Shown: positions 9,001 through 18,212, counted from the first letter of the stretch. The stretch is 64,000 nt of DNA from Methylobacterium currus (GCF_003058325.1 NZ_CP028843.1:84501-148500); one strand, 5' to 3'. Numbers and translations are program-made. Notes: generated by a model from the sequence alone, not told the origin.

Positions 9001-11160
9001 ATGTCAGTCATGGATTCCGTTCCGCGGGTCGCGCTGCATGCCGCCCTGCTTCTCACCCTGTTTGCCACCACCCCGGTCCTTGCCCAGTCCGCCGGTCCGA
9101 CCTCGATCCCGCTCGACGAGATCACGGTCGGGGGCGCCGCTCCACCAGGGGCCGGCACGAGCCCTCGTCCCGGCGAGGCCGCCGGGTCCGTCACGGTCCC
9201 GAGCATTGCCCGGCAGCGCGCGGCGGTGAACGCGACGGTCGGCTCGGTCGCGTTCGTCGATGCCGCGGACGTCCAGAGCCGCTACGCCAACACCCTGCGC
9301 GACGTTCTCAAGGACGTGCCCGGGGTCTACGTCCAGGAGCGCTACGGCCAGGAGATCCGCCTCTCGGTGCGCGGCTCCGGCATCGCCCGCGGCTATCATC
9401 TGCGCGGCCTCGAATTGCTGCAGGACGGCATTCCGCTCAACCTGGCCGATGGCAGCGGCGACTTCTACCAGGTCGACCCGCTCGCCCTCCGGTCCATCGA
9501 GGTCTACAAGGGCGGCAACGCCCTGACCTTCGGGGCAACGACCCTGGGCGGCGCCGTCAACACCGTCACCCCGACCGCCCACACGGCGCTCGCGCCCACC
9601 ATCCTCCGCATCGACGGCGGCAGCTTCAACACCATCCGGGAGAATGTCCAGTTCTCGCGCATCTCCGGTCCGGCCGACTTCCTGCTCAACGGGACCGTGA
9701 CGAACTCGGACGGCTACCGCCAGCACGAGGCGCAGCGCACGCAGAACGTCAACGCCAATCTCGGCTACCAGCTCGCGCCGGGTGTCGAGACCCGGTTCTT
9801 TCTCGGCACCTACCTGACCGACCAGAAGCTGCCGGGTACCCTGACGCTCTTCGACGCCTTCAACACGCCCCGCTCGGCGAACCCGAGCGCCATCAGCGGC
9901 AACCAGTCCCGAAAGGTCGAGACGGAGCGGATCGCCAACCGCACGTCCTTGGTTCTCGATGTCGGCAAGCTCGACATCGACACCTGGGCGATTCACAAGA
10001 GCCTCTACCATCCGATCTTCCAGGTCATCGACCAGGACGGCTGGACCTACGGCATCGCGCCCCACTGGGCCGGCACGTTCGACGTGGCGGGTTTTCGCAA
10101 CGACGCGATCCTCGGGCTGCGCGCCTTCGCCGGCCAGAACACCGCCTTGCAGTTCGTCAACATCGCCGGCCAGCGCGGCGCGCCGACGGCGAACGCCCTC
10201 CAGAGCGCGTCGAACTACGAGGCCTATGGCGAGAACCGCTTCTGGTTCCTGTCCGACCTGGCGCTGATGACCGGCGCCAAGGTCTTCTCGTCGAACCGCA
10301 CCTACAGCAACAAGGGCGGATTGCCGGCGAGCCCGAACGTGCAGTTCGGCAATGCCACCTACGAGGGCGTCAACCCGAAGGTCGGCCTGCTCTGGCAGCC
10401 CTTGCCCGACATCCAGGTCTTCGGCGACATCACCCGCTCGCGCGACGTGCCGGACTTCTCCGATCTGGTTCAGCAGAATACCTTGAGGACCACCTTCGTG
10501 CCGTTGCAGGCGCAGCGCGCCTGGACCGTCGAGGCGGGATCACGCGGCCGGGTCGACCGGCTGGCCTGGGACGTCACGGTGTTCCGGTCGAACGTTCGCG
10601 ACGAACTGATCAACTTCTCGATCAATCCCGGTCTCAACATCCCGGCGGCGACCTTCAACGCGCCGCGCACGGTCCATCAGGGCGTGGAGGCCGCCGTCAC
10701 CCTCGACGTGGTGCGGGACCTGACGGGCGCCGGCGACACGGTCAGCGTCGCCCAGATCTGGACGCATAACGACTTCCGCTTCGTTCACGACCCCGTCTTC
10801 GGCAACAACCGCATCGCCGGGATCCCGGACGACGTGCTGCGGACCGTGGCCAGCTATCGGCATCCGAACGGCTTCTACCTCTCGCCCTCGGTCGATTGGG
10901 TGCCGCGCGGGGCCTTCGCCGACCACGCCAATACGCTGCGGGTCCCGGGCTACGCCCTGCTCAACATCCAGACGGGGATCGACTTCGAGAACGGGGTGTC
11001 GCTCTTCGTCGATGCCCGCAACCTCACGGATGCGCGCTACATCTCGGACATCTCCGTGGTGACCAACGCCGCCGCGACGGCGGGCGGCGCGGCGGCTCTG
11101 GCCGCCTTCTACCCCGGCAGCGGCCGGAGCGTCTTTGCCGGCGTGCGGGCGGCGTTCTGA
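9001..11160 (+). CDS. TonB-dependent outer-membrane receptor
   Basis: 719-aa outer-membrane receptor. A signal peptide (RVALHAALLLTLFATTPVLAQ) precedes a plug domain with VGSVAFVDAADVQSRY, LRDVLKDVPGVYVQERYGQ, IRLSVRGSGIARGYHLRGLE and LQDGIPLN. The barrel ends in the aromatic C-terminus typical of this class (FAGVRAAF). The plug most resembles the FecA/siderophore-type receptors, but the ligand cannot be read from the sequence. The start is ATG 9001, with ATG 9010 equally possible. It lies downstream of the DUF2946 gene and is followed by a strong bidirectional terminator. Confidence 0.9.
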   Translation: MSVMDSVPRVALHAALLLTLFATTPVLAQSAGPTSIPLDEITVGGAAPPGAGTSPRPGEAAGSVTVPSIARQRAAVNATVGSVAFVDAADVQSRYANTLRDVLKDVPGVYVQERYGQEIRLSVRGSGIARGYHLRGLELLQDGIPLNLADGSGDFYQVDPLALRSIEVYKGGNALTFGATTLGGAVNTVTPTAHTALAPTILRIDGGSFNTIRENVQFSRISGPADFLLNGTVTNSDGYRQHEAQRTQNVNANLGYQLAPGVETRFFLGTYLTDQKLPGTLTLFDAFNTPRSANPSAISGNQSRKVETERIANRTSLVLDVGKLDIDTWAIHKSLYHPIFQVIDQDGWTYGIAPHWAGTFDVAGFRNDAILGLRAFAGQNTALQFVNIAGQRGAPTANALQSASNYEAYGENRFWFLSDLALMTGAKVFSSNRTYSNKGGLPASPNVQFGNATYEGVNPKVGLLWQPLPDIQVFGDITRSRDVPDFSDLVQQNTLRTTFVPLQAQRAWTVEAGSRGRVDRLAWDVTVFRSNVRDELINFSINPGLNIPAATFNAPRTVHQGVEAAVTLDVVRDLTGAGDTVSVAQIWTHNDFRFVHDPVFGNNRIAGIPDDVLRTVASYRHPNGFYLSPSVDWVPRGAFADHANTLRVPGYALLNIQTGIDFENGVSLFVDARNLTDARYISDISVVTNAAATAGGAAALAAFYPGSGRSVFAGVRAAF

Positions 11161-11186
11161 GCCTCGGCCCGAGGTCGGTGTCACCA

Positions 11187-11216
11187 AGGCCTGCCGGCGC
11201 ACGCGCCGGCAGGCCT
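11187..11216. terminator. bidirectional hairpin terminator
   Basis: Perfect inverted repeat: arm AGGCCTGCCGGCGC (11187-11200) and its complement (11203-11216) with a 2-base centre. A further 3 bp pair outside after one bulged A. It sits between the converging ends of the TonB receptor and LysR genes, so it probably ends both transcripts. There is no T run. Confidence 0.6.
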
Positions 11217-11226
11217 GGTCCGGCCC

Positions 11227-12138
11227 TCAGTCCCCTTCCGCGCGGTCGCACGGGCCGGCCTGCGATCCCTCGCCGCTCAACCACCGGATCACCGGCGCCA
11301 GCCGCGCCGCCTCCCCGCCCTCCGGCATGTCCAGCCGCAGCGGCGCCCCCGCCACCACCCGATCCCCGAACGGCGCGACGAGGCGCCCGGCGGCGAGCGC
11401 CTCGCCCACCAGGGCGCTGTGCCCGATGAGCACGCCGTGGCCGGCGAGCGCGGCGTCGAGGGCGATGCCGTAGAGCGAGAACGCCGCCTCCCGGGCCGGC
11501 CGCAGGGCCCCGGCGCCGTGGCGGCCGAGCCAGCGCGGCCAGTCCTCGCGCCAGACCGAATCGTGCAGGAGCGTCGTTCCGCTCAGGTCCCGCGGGTGGC
11601 GCAGGGCCGCTGCCAGCGCGGGGGCGCAGACCGGGAACAGGTCGTCCGGAGCGAGCACGACCGAGGCGCAGCCGGCCGGCGCCTCGCCGAAATACAGGCC
11701 GAGATCGACGCGCTCGCGGAGGTAGTCCGGCGGGTCGTCCCGGGTCAGGATCGCGACGTCGAGGTCGAAGGTCGCCTGCAGGGCCGGGAGCCGGGGGGCG
11801 AGCCAGAGCTGGGCGATGCAGGGCAGGGCCGCGAGCGTCAGGCTGCGCGGCCGGCCGACCCCGCGCATCACCCGCACCGCGTGGTTCAGCGCGTCGAAGG
11901 CCATGGTCAGGGACGGCAGCACCGCCCTCCCCTCCTGCGTCAGGCACAGGCCGTTCGGCCGGCGGTGGAAGAGCGGCCGGCCGAGCCAGGCCTCGAGACC
12001 CTTCACCTGGGCGCCGATCGCCGCCGGGGTGACGTGCAGCTCCTCGGCCGCCGCCACGTAGCCGCCGTGGCGCGCCGCCGCCTCGAAGGCCCGCAGGGCG
12101 TTGAGGGAGGGCGGGGCCGCCCGGCCGGCCGGATCCAT
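11227..12138 (-). CDS. LysR-family transcriptional regulator (GcvA-like)
   Basis: 303-aa regulator. The N-terminal winged helix is LNALRAFEAAARHGGYVAAAEELHVTPAAIGAQVKGLEAWLGRPLFHR; the PAAIGAQVKGLE recognition helix and NALRAFEAAAR start are GcvA-like. A substrate-binding effector domain follows from residue 95. I start at ATG 12138, just ahead of the domain; upstream ATGs at 12153 and 12165 are possible. It is divergent from the serine hydroxymethyltransferase gene with 134 bases between starts, so control of that gene and of itself is the natural inference. Confidence 0.87.
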   Translation of the reverse strand: MDPAGRAAPPSLNALRAFEAAARHGGYVAAAEELHVTPAAIGAQVKGLEAWLGRPLFHRRPNGLCLTQEGRAVLPSLTMAFDALNHAVRVMRGVGRPRSLTLAALPCIAQLWLAPRLPALQATFDLDVAILTRDDPPDYLRERVDLGLYFGEAPAGCASVVLAPDDLFPVCAPALAAALRHPRDLSGTTLLHDSVWREDWPRWLGRHGAGALRPAREAAFSLYGIALDAALAGHGVLIGHSALVGEALAAGRLVAPFGDRVVAGAPLRLDMPEGGEAARLAPVIRWLSGEGSQAGPCDRAEGD

Positions 12139-12173
12139 CGCGGGGCCTCGCATTCTCTCGACCAAGGAAACGA

Positions 12174-12192
12174 GGCCAAGAAAAGCTTGGCC
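12174..12192. promoter_or_regulatory. dyad in the divergent lysR-glyA promoter region
   Basis: GGCCAAG and CTTGGCC form a perfect 7-bp inverted repeat with a 5-base spacer (AAAAG), halfway between the divergent starts at 12138 and 12273. Such a dyad is a natural candidate for the LysR regulator's binding site. Inferred from position and symmetry. Confidence 0.45.
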
Positions 12193-12272
12193 AGAGGCTC
12201 AGCTTATCCCGTTTGCCGGCCGGTCCGGCAAGCCCGACACTCGGGTCCTGCCACCGACGGGACCCTCCAACC

Positions 12273-13541
12273 ATGCGCCTCCTCCACGACGGCTATTTCG
12301 ACCGCGGGCTCGACGCCGACCCGGAGCTCGCCGCCTCGATCCGCGGCGAGCTCGCCCGGCAGCGGGACGGGATCGAGCTGATCGCCTCGGAGAACATCGT
12401 CTCGCGGCTGGTGCTGGAGGCGCAAGGATCGGTCCTCACCAACAAGACCGTCGAGGGACTTCCCTACGCGCGCTACTATGGCGGCGCCGAGCATGCCGAC
12501 GCGATCGAAGCCCTGGCGGTGACCCGGGCGACGCGGCTGTTCGGCTGCCGCTTCGCCAACGTGCAGCCCCATTCGGGCTCGAACGCCAATGCGGGCGTCT
12601 TCCTCGGCCTCTTGGCGCTCGGCGACACCATCCTGTCGATGGGCGTCGAGGCCGGCGGCCATATCAGCCACGGCCATCCGGCGACCCTGACGGGCCGTGA
12701 CTACCGCATCGTCCGCTACGGCGTGGAGCGCGCCAGCGAGCGCGTGAATCTGGACGCGGTCGCCCGCCTCGCCCGCGAGCACCGCCCCACGATGATCGTC
12801 GCCGGCGGCTCGGCCTATGCCCGCGCCCTCGATTTCGCGGGCCTGCGGACCATCGCCGACGAGGTCGGGGCGCTCCTGATGGTCGACATGGCGCATTTCG
12901 CCGGCCTCGTCGCCACCGGGCTCTATCCTCACCCCTTCCCGCACGCCCACGTGGTGACCTCGACCACCTACAAGTCCCTGCGCGGCGCCCGCGGCGGGCT
13001 CGTGCTGTGGAACGATCCCGCCCTGTCGGACAAGATCAACTACGGGATCTTCCCGGGCGTGCAGGGCTCGGTGATGATGCACGCGGTTGCCGCCAAGGCG
13101 GCGTGCTTCGGCGAAGCCCTGCGGCCGGAATTCACGGCCTACAACCAGGCCGTCCTCGACAATGCCCGGGCGCTGGCCGGGAGCGTCGCCGAGGCCGGGA
13201 TGCGCCTCGTCGCCGGCGGCACCGATTGCGGGCTGATGCTGGTCGATCTCTCGCCTCAAGGGATCACGGGCGACGTGGCGGCCAAGGCGCTCGAGGCGGC
13301 GGGCCTCGCGGTCAACAAGAACCAGATCCCGTTCGACACCCGCCCGCCCGAGGCGCCGTCCGGCCTGCGCCTGTCCTCGAATGCCGGCACCGCGCGCGGC
13401 TTCGGCGTGGAGGAGTTCCGGCAGATCGGCCGCTGGATCGCCCGGGTCGTCGCGGCGCCCCACGATGCGGCCGGGCTGGCGGCGGTACGGGGCGAGGTGC
13501 TGGCGTTGTGCCGGCGGTTTCCGATCTATGGCGGGGACTGA
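12273..13541 (+). CDS. glyA: serine hydroxymethyltransferase
   Basis: 422-aa PLP enzyme interconverting serine + tetrahydrofolate and glycine + methylene-tetrahydrofolate. Family motifs in order: ELIASENIVS, NKTVEGLPYARYYGG, ANVQPHSGSNAN, DMAHFAGLVATGLYP, and the PLP lysine in TTYKSLRG (Lys234). The ATG at 12273 gives the expected start MRLLHDGYFD. Methylotrophs often have more than one such gene (serine cycle versus biosynthesis). The dedicated divergent LysR regulator suggests this is a specialised copy, possibly for glycine or a modified serine; that is inference. Confidence 0.9.
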   Translation: MRLLHDGYFDRGLDADPELAASIRGELARQRDGIELIASENIVSRLVLEAQGSVLTNKTVEGLPYARYYGGAEHADAIEALAVTRATRLFGCRFANVQPHSGSNANAGVFLGLLALGDTILSMGVEAGGHISHGHPATLTGRDYRIVRYGVERASERVNLDAVARLAREHRPTMIVAGGSAYARALDFAGLRTIADEVGALLMVDMAHFAGLVATGLYPHPFPHAHVVTSTTYKSLRGARGGLVLWNDPALSDKINYGIFPGVQGSVMMHAVAAKAACFGEALRPEFTAYNQAVLDNARALAGSVAEAGMRLVAGGTDCGLMLVDLSPQGITGDVAAKALEAAGLAVNKNQIPFDTRPPEAPSGLRLSSNAGTARGFGVEEFRQIGRWIARVVAAPHDAAGLAAVRGEVLALCRRFPIYGGD

Positions 13542-13613
13542 GCTGGATTGACAGACGACGAGCATCGGCCTCGTCGATGCAGGCTGACGGGGGAAAACGG
13601 AAATCGCGGGGAC

Positions 13614-13641
13614 CTCCTCTCCCCGCGGGCGGGGAGAGGAG
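13614..13641. terminator. hairpin between convergent glyA and pxpC
   Basis: Perfect 11-bp stem CTCCTCTCCCC / GGGGAGAGGAG with the 6-base loop GCGGGC, in the 140-base gap between genes that converge. It is probably a bidirectional terminator. There is no T run on either strand, so it could equally be a REP-like intergenic repeat. Confidence 0.5.
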
Positions 13642-13684
13642 AAGCCCAGCGTCTGGATCGTCTACGAACAGTCCGCGACCGCCC

Positions 13685-14731
13685 CTACGGCGCATGCGCC
13701 CCGGCCCCGTCCACCACGCCGCCGATCAGGTTGCGCCCGAGCAGGAACTCGGCGCTGAAATCGGTGCGGATCAGCGGCTCCATCGCCACCGGGCCGGCCA
13801 GCGCCTGGGCCTCGGCGCGCCGCGCCGCCACCGCCTCGGCACGGTCGACGGCGCGGAACCGGATCCGCGTGCCGCCCTGCGCCTGAGCGAGCCGCCCGAG
13901 ATCCGGGCCGATCACCGTGGCGATCTTCGGGTAGCCGCCGGTGGATTGCCGGTCGGCCATCAGAACGATGGGCCAGCCCTCGCCGGGCACCTGGATCGCC
14001 CCCATGGCGATGCCGTCCGAGACGATGTTGTAGCCCTTGGCGTGGGTAAGCGGCGTGCCGTCGAGGAAGCAGGCCATCCGGTCGCCCTTGGTGGTCACCG
14101 TCCAGGGCCCGGCCAGGAAGGCGGCGATCTGATCGTCGCTGAAGAAATCGTCCTGGGGGCCCATGACCACCCGGATCTCCTCCGGCGGGCGCACGAGCCA
14201 GGGCACCACGAGCGCGTGGGGATCGGCCGGGCCGGGGCGGGCCTCCGCGATCGTCAGCCGGTCGCCGGCCCGCAGGGCCCGCCCGTCGAGGCCGCCGAAG
14301 CCGGAGCGGGTATGGGTCGCGGTCGAGCCGAGGGTGGGGGCGATGTCGAACCGGCCCGAAGCGGCGAGAGTGGCCCAGGCCCCGGTCCGGCCCGCCCGCA
14401 CCACCAGGTGGCTGCCGGGGTGGAGCGTCAGGGCGCAGGCCGGCGGCAGGGGGATGCCGTCCAGGCTGATCCGGAACTCGCCGCCGGCCAGCGCGATGCC
14501 AAGCGCTCCCCCCTCGGCGGTCACCTCCACGCCGCCGAGCGACACTTCGAGGGCGGTGGCCCCGAGGGGGTTGCCCAGCGCCCGGTTGGCCGTGGCGTGG
14601 GCGAGCGGGTCCATCGGCCCGGCGGCGGTGATGCCGTAGCGCAGGTAGCCGTGGCGGCCGCCATCCTGGAGCGTCACGCCGGGACCGGCGGAGAGGATGC
14701 TGAGCTTGGGCGTGTCGACCTTGGGGTTCAT
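13685..14731 (-). CDS. pxpC: 5-oxoprolinase subunit C (biotin-dependent carboxyltransferase family)
   Basis: 348-aa subunit of the ATP-dependent 5-oxoprolinase PxpABC, which opens 5-oxoproline (pyroglutamate) to glutamate. It is a KipA/AHS2-type domain: LSILSAGPGVTLQDGGRHGYLRYGITAAGPMD at the start, later VVMGPQDDFF and VLMADRQSTGGYPKIATVI. The ATG at 14731 overlaps the TGA of pxpB by four bases. It is the last gene of the operon. Related urea carboxylase and allophanate hydrolase parts share the fold, but the A-B-C set here points to oxoprolinase. Confidence 0.9.
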   Translation of the reverse strand: MNPKVDTPKLSILSAGPGVTLQDGGRHGYLRYGITAAGPMDPLAHATANRALGNPLGATALEVSLGGVEVTAEGGALGIALAGGEFRISLDGIPLPPACALTLHPGSHLVVRAGRTGAWATLAASGRFDIAPTLGSTATHTRSGFGGLDGRALRAGDRLTIAEARPGPADPHALVVPWLVRPPEEIRVVMGPQDDFFSDDQIAAFLAGPWTVTTKGDRMACFLDGTPLTHAKGYNIVSDGIAMGAIQVPGEGWPIVLMADRQSTGGYPKIATVIGPDLGRLAQAQGGTRIRFRAVDRAEAVAARRAEAQALAGPVAMEPLIRTDFSAEFLLGRNLIGGVVDGAGAHAP

Positions 14732-15450
14732 GCGGCCTCCCGGCGCTGGGCGACGACCTCGCCGGCGGCGGCGCGGCGATCGAGTTCCGCGAAGGTGGCG
14801 GCATCCACCGCCTCGAAGCGGAGCGTGTCGCCGACGGCGACCGGGAACGGCTCGGGCCTGTGCGGGGCGTAGAGCCGCTCCGGCGTACGGCCGACCACGT
14901 ACCAGCCGGTCGGCATCGGGAAGGTGCCGACCGCGGCGAGCCCGCCGCCGATCAGCAGCGCGTTCGCCGGATGCGGCGGGCGCGGCGTGGCGCGGCGCGA
15001 GACCGCCAGTTCTCTCGGGAGGCCGCCCAGATAGGCGAAGCCCGGGGCGAAGCCGTACATGTAGACCCGGTACTCGGCTCCTGCATGGAGGGCGGCGACG
15101 CGCTCGATCGAGAGCCCGGTCGCCTGCGCCACGGCGCCGATATCCTCGGCATGATCCGGATCGTAGCAGCAGGGCAAGGTCCAGAGGGCGGCGCCGGCCC
15201 GCGCCGCGCCGGGCGTTGCCGCCAGCGCCAGCACCCGCGCGGCGAGCGTGTCCCGGTCGAGGACCAGGGGATCGTAGTGGATCATCAGCGAGCGGTAGGT
15301 CGGCACCGTCTCGCGCAATCCCTCCGGCGGCGCGGCGCGAAGCGCGTCGTCGAGGGCCAGCACCCGGTCGTGGATCGCCGGATCGACGGTGGTGCCGAAC
15401 TCCGCCACCAGGGCGGCCTCGCCGGCATCGAGGAGGCGGGGGCTCTCCAT
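14728..15450 (-). CDS. pxpB: 5-oxoprolinase subunit B
   Basis: 240-aa AHS1/KipI-type subunit. Family segments: LVAEFGTTVDPAIHDRVLALDDAL, VPTYRSLMIHYDPL, VRTLPCCYD-like WTLPCCYDPDHAEDIGAVA, MYGFAPGFAYLGGLP and the ending ALLIGGGLAAVGTFPMPTGWYVVGRTP. It lies 6 bases after pxpA and overlaps pxpC by four bases, so the operon is tight and coupled. It works with PxpC in the ATP-dependent step. Confidence 0.9.
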   Translation of the reverse strand: MESPRLLDAGEAALVAEFGTTVDPAIHDRVLALDDALRAAPPEGLRETVPTYRSLMIHYDPLVLDRDTLAARVLALAATPGAARAGAALWTLPCCYDPDHAEDIGAVAQATGLSIERVAALHAGAEYRVYMYGFAPGFAYLGGLPRELAVSRRATPRPPHPANALLIGGGLAAVGTFPMPTGWYVVGRTPERLYAPHRPEPFPVAVGDTLRFEAVDAATFAELDRRAAAGEVVAQRREAA

Positions 15451-15456
15451 CGGCGG

Positions 15457-16218
15457 TCAGGCCCGGAACGGGGCGAGGCGCACGCCGGCGCCTTCGAGCC
15501 GGGCGCGCACGGCCCGGGCGGTGGCGACCGCATGGGCGGAGTCGCCGTGCACGCAGACCGAGCGGATCGGCGTCGGCAGGCGCCGGCCGCTCGCCGCGAT
15601 GATCGCTCCCTCCTGCACCATGGCGAGCACGCGCTCCGCGGCCTCGGCCTCGTCGGTGATCATCGCGCCGGGCTGGCCGCGGGGGATCAGGAACCCGGCC
15701 TCGGTGTAACCGCGATCGGCGAAGATCTCCTGGTGCACGTCGAGGCCCTGCGCCTCGCCCGCCGCCACTTGCGCGGTGAGCGCGATGGCGAGCAGCGACA
15801 GGGACGGATCGACGGCCTTGACCGCGCGCGCGATGGCGTCCGCCACCGTCCGCTCCACCGCCGCGAGATTGGCGAGCGCCCCGTGCGCCTTGACGTAGGT
15901 GAGGCGGTGGCCCGCATAGGCCGCGAGCCCCGCGGCGGCGCCGATCTGGTAGGCGACGAGCCGCTCGACCTCGCCGGGGGTGAAGGGCAGGACCCGGCGA
16001 CCGAAGCCCCACAGGTCCGGGTAGCCCGGATGGGCGCCGACCGCGACGCCGCGCTCCCGCGCGATGGCGAAGGTGCGGGCCATGATCTCGGGATCGCCCG
16101 CATGCAGGCCGCAGGCGACGTTGGCCGAGGTCACGACCTGCAGCATCGCCGCGTCGTCGCCGCAGCGATAATCGCCGAAACCTTCGCCGAGGTCCGAATT
16201 GAGGTCGATGGACAGCAT
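15457..16218 (-). CDS. pxpA: 5-oxoprolinase subunit A (LamB/YcsF family)
   Basis: 253-aa LamB/YcsF-family protein, the hydrolytic subunit of PxpABC. The start MLSIDLNSDLGEGFGDYRCGDD is the family signature, followed by SANVACGLHAGDPEIM, VGAHPGYPDLWGFGRR, YVKAHGALAN, FADRGYTEAGFLIPRG and SVCVHGDSAHAV. I use ATG 16218 because it sits directly at the conserved start and follows CCGGAGTG; an upstream in-frame ATG exists at 16236. It is the first gene of pxpABC. Confidence 0.92.
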   Translation of the reverse strand: MLSIDLNSDLGEGFGDYRCGDDAAMLQVVTSANVACGLHAGDPEIMARTFAIARERGVAVGAHPGYPDLWGFGRRVLPFTPGEVERLVAYQIGAAAGLAAYAGHRLTYVKAHGALANLAAVERTVADAIARAVKAVDPSLSLLAIALTAQVAAGEAQGLDVHQEIFADRGYTEAGFLIPRGQPGAMITDEAEAAERVLAMVQEGAIIAASGRRLPTPIRSVCVHGDSAHAVATARAVRARLEGAGVRLAPFRA

Positions 16219-16326
16219 GGCGGGCACTCCGGACAATGAAGCGGGTGCCTGTTCCTGGCATCGCCCCGGCGCCCCTGCAACCCGCGGGCCGCGCCGCCCG
16301 GGGTTGTCCCCCGCGCCGTCCCTTCT

Positions 16327-16536
16327 TCAGAGCGCCAGGGCGCTCACCGAGAGGTCCAGGGCGCTCCTGGCGAGCCAGAGCACGCCCCAGCCGAGCAGGC
16401 CGAACCATGCCAGCACCAGCGGGACGCCGAGCGCCAAGGTGAGCACCATTGCGGCCCGGCGCAGCCTGGCCTCGTATGAGGCAGCGAAGGTTGTGCCCTG
16501 TCCCCCCGCGGACGCCTTCGTGTCGAACTGGATCAT
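16327..16536 (-). CDS. small predicted membrane protein
   Basis: 69-aa protein from ATG 16536: a hydrophilic N-terminus (MIQFDTKASAGGQG), then two adjacent hydrophobic stretches (MVLTLALGVPLVLAWFGLLG and WGVLWLARSALDLSVSALAL). It sits 108 bases upstream of pxpA on the same strand. No family recognised. A link to 5-oxoproline use is possible from position only. A longer frame reaches ATG 16662, but its extra N-terminus looks non-coding. Confidence 0.5.
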   Translation of the reverse strand: MIQFDTKASAGGQGTTFAASYEARLRRAAMVLTLALGVPLVLAWFGLLGWGVLWLARSALDLSVSALAL

Positions 16537-16858
16537 CGCTACCGGTCCCGGAGAAGTCGTACCGCCGCGGTGGCAAGGTGCGGGCCCACCGGGCAAGAGC
16601 GGCGAGTCGGCGCGGGAACGCCGGATGGTTAATAAAGTTCCATCACAGGCACGACATCTCATGCCGCGGATTGTGCCGGAGCGGAACGCGCCGGGATGAG
16701 ACAGTGTGGTGGATTCTTAAACCTTGTGCGTTGACGCCACGGCGGCGTCCCGCCATCGTCCCAACACGGTCAGGTTGCGACAACCGCCGCGCGGCCCGCT
16801 TCCGCCGCGGTAACCGAGGAGCCGGGCAGGCCCTGCCTGCCGATCCGGAGGTGCGATC
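16537..16858. other. intergenic region, divergent
   Basis: 322 bases between divergent small genes. It contains a locally AT-richer stretch around 16628-16650 (GGTTAATAAAGTTCCATC) and around 16710-16730, which may hold promoters for both directions. No convincing gene, terminator or RNA seen. Confidence 0.4.
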
Positions 16859-17428
16859 ATGCGTGACGGACTACGCCGCTCCGTCGGCCTCGCCCTGTTG
16901 CTCGGCATCCTGTGCGCGCCTCCGACGCGGGCGCAGGGGCCCGCCGCCCCGCGCCCATGGAGCGACCCGCCGACGAAGCCAGCCGAAGCGCCGCCCGTGA
17001 CGGAGGCGGCGAAGCCCGTCGAACCCGCTGCGGCGACACCGGCGCGAACGGCCTCGAAACCCGCCCGGATCGCGTCGCGGCCGCGCAAGGTGGAGCGGCC
17101 GGCGCTGGCGCGGCGCAAGGCCGAGCAGCGGGAGCGCGTCGCGTCGCGTCCGATCCGGCGCCCGGTCGCCGAGGCGCCGTCCCGCCGGGTCGTCGCGTTC
17201 CGGACTCCGTCGGAGCCGCGGCCGGTGCGGGCCGCTCGACCGCTCCCGCCGGACATGGCGGGTTACCGTGCGGGCTACCGCGACGTCGATCTCTGGATCG
17301 ATGCCCGCGCCGACCGGATCCGGCGCGCCCGGGATGGCGGCCTTCTGGTCATGCGCCGCACCACCATCGAGGACCCGATGGGCCGCCAGATGCAGATCCT
17401 GCACCCCGTCGAGGACGAGGACGAATAA
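16859..17428 (+). CDS. hypothetical exported proline/alanine-rich protein
   Basis: 189-aa protein with a signal peptide (RSVGLALLLGILCAPPTRAQ, cleavage after Ala-Gln likely). The middle is a long low-complexity Pro/Ala/Lys/Arg region. The C-terminus, from about residue 130, looks folded (PPDMAGYRAGYRDVDLWIDARADRIRRARDGGLLVMRRTTIEDPMGRQ). The ATG follows CCGGAGGTGCGATC, a good ribosome site. No family recognised. It converges with the TauE-type gene with only 7 bases between stops. Confidence 0.65.
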   Translation: MRDGLRRSVGLALLLGILCAPPTRAQGPAAPRPWSDPPTKPAEAPPVTEAAKPVEPAAATPARTASKPARIASRPRKVERPALARRKAEQRERVASRPIRRPVAEAPSRRVVAFRTPSEPRPVRAARPLPPDMAGYRAGYRDVDLWIDARADRIRRARDGGLLVMRRTTIEDPMGRQMQILHPVEDEDE

Positions 17429-17435
17429 GCCCCGC

Positions 17436-18200
17436 TCACAGCCACGGCCGCAAGGCGAGGTGGGCGCCGAGGAGCAGCAGGCCGACCAGGAAGGCGCGCC
17501 GGAAGGTCGGCGCCGAGACCCGGCCGCGCAGCCACTGCCCGGCCGCCATGCCGAGGAGCGCCGGCGCCAGGGTCGCGAGGGAGGCGGCCCCGGCCGCGAG
17601 CGGCAGCGCGCCCTCCCGGGCGAGACCGGCGGCGAGCGCCACGGTCGAGACCGTGAAGGACAGGCCGAGGGCCTGGATCAGCCCGTCGCGGTCGAGGCCG
17701 AGCGCCTGGAGGTAGGGCACCGCCGGGATCACGAAGACCCCGGTCGCCCCGGTGACGAGGCCGGTCGCGAGGCCGACCGCCGGCGACAGCCAGCGCTCGG
17801 CACGGGCCGGCACCCTGACGGCGAGGCCGGCGAGGCCGGTCACCGCGTAGGCCACCAGTGCGACGCCGAGCGCGCTCGCCGGGCCCGGGCCCTTGGTCCC
17901 CGCGATCAGCCCGGCGCTCGCGACGGTGCCGATAGCGACAGCCGCCATCATCGGCCAGAGCCGCCGCAGCAGGGCGCTAGAGCGCGGCCCGGCGAGGAGC
18001 TGCCAGATATTGGTGACGAAGGAGGGCACGATCAGCAGGGCCGCGGCTTGCGCCGGGCTCATGACCGTGGCGAGCAGCCCGACCGCCACCGTCGGCAGGC
18101 CGAGCCCGATCACGCCCTTGACGAAGCCGGCGAGGAGGAAGGTGACGAGGATCACCGCCCAGCCGAGCGGGCCGGCGGTGCCGGCGAGGAGATCGGTCAA
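17436..18200 (-). CDS. TauE/SafE-family sulfite/sulfonate exporter
   Basis: 254-aa membrane protein with seven to eight hydrophobic helices and the two half-repeats typical of the family: FLLAGFVKGVIGLGLPTVAVGLLA near the N-terminus and VGLATGLVTGATGVFVIPAVPYLQALGL in the second half. The family moves sulfite, sulfonates or other organic anions; the substrate here is unknown. The start is TTG 18200 with only a weak upstream GAGA. A 68-aa membrane protein is encoded just upstream and may be cotranscribed. Confidence 0.87.
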   Translation of the reverse strand: MTDLLAGTAGPLGWAVILVTFLLAGFVKGVIGLGLPTVAVGLLATVMSPAQAAALLIVPSFVTNIWQLLAGPRSSALLRRLWPMMAAVAIGTVASAGLIAGTKGPGPASALGVALVAYAVTGLAGLAVRVPARAERWLSPAVGLATGLVTGATGVFVIPAVPYLQALGLDRDGLIQALGLSFTVSTVALAAGLAREGALPLAAGAASLATLAPALLGMAAGQWLRGRVSAPTFRRAFLVGLLLLGAHLALRPWL

Positions 18201-18212
18201 GGGATTCTCGTG

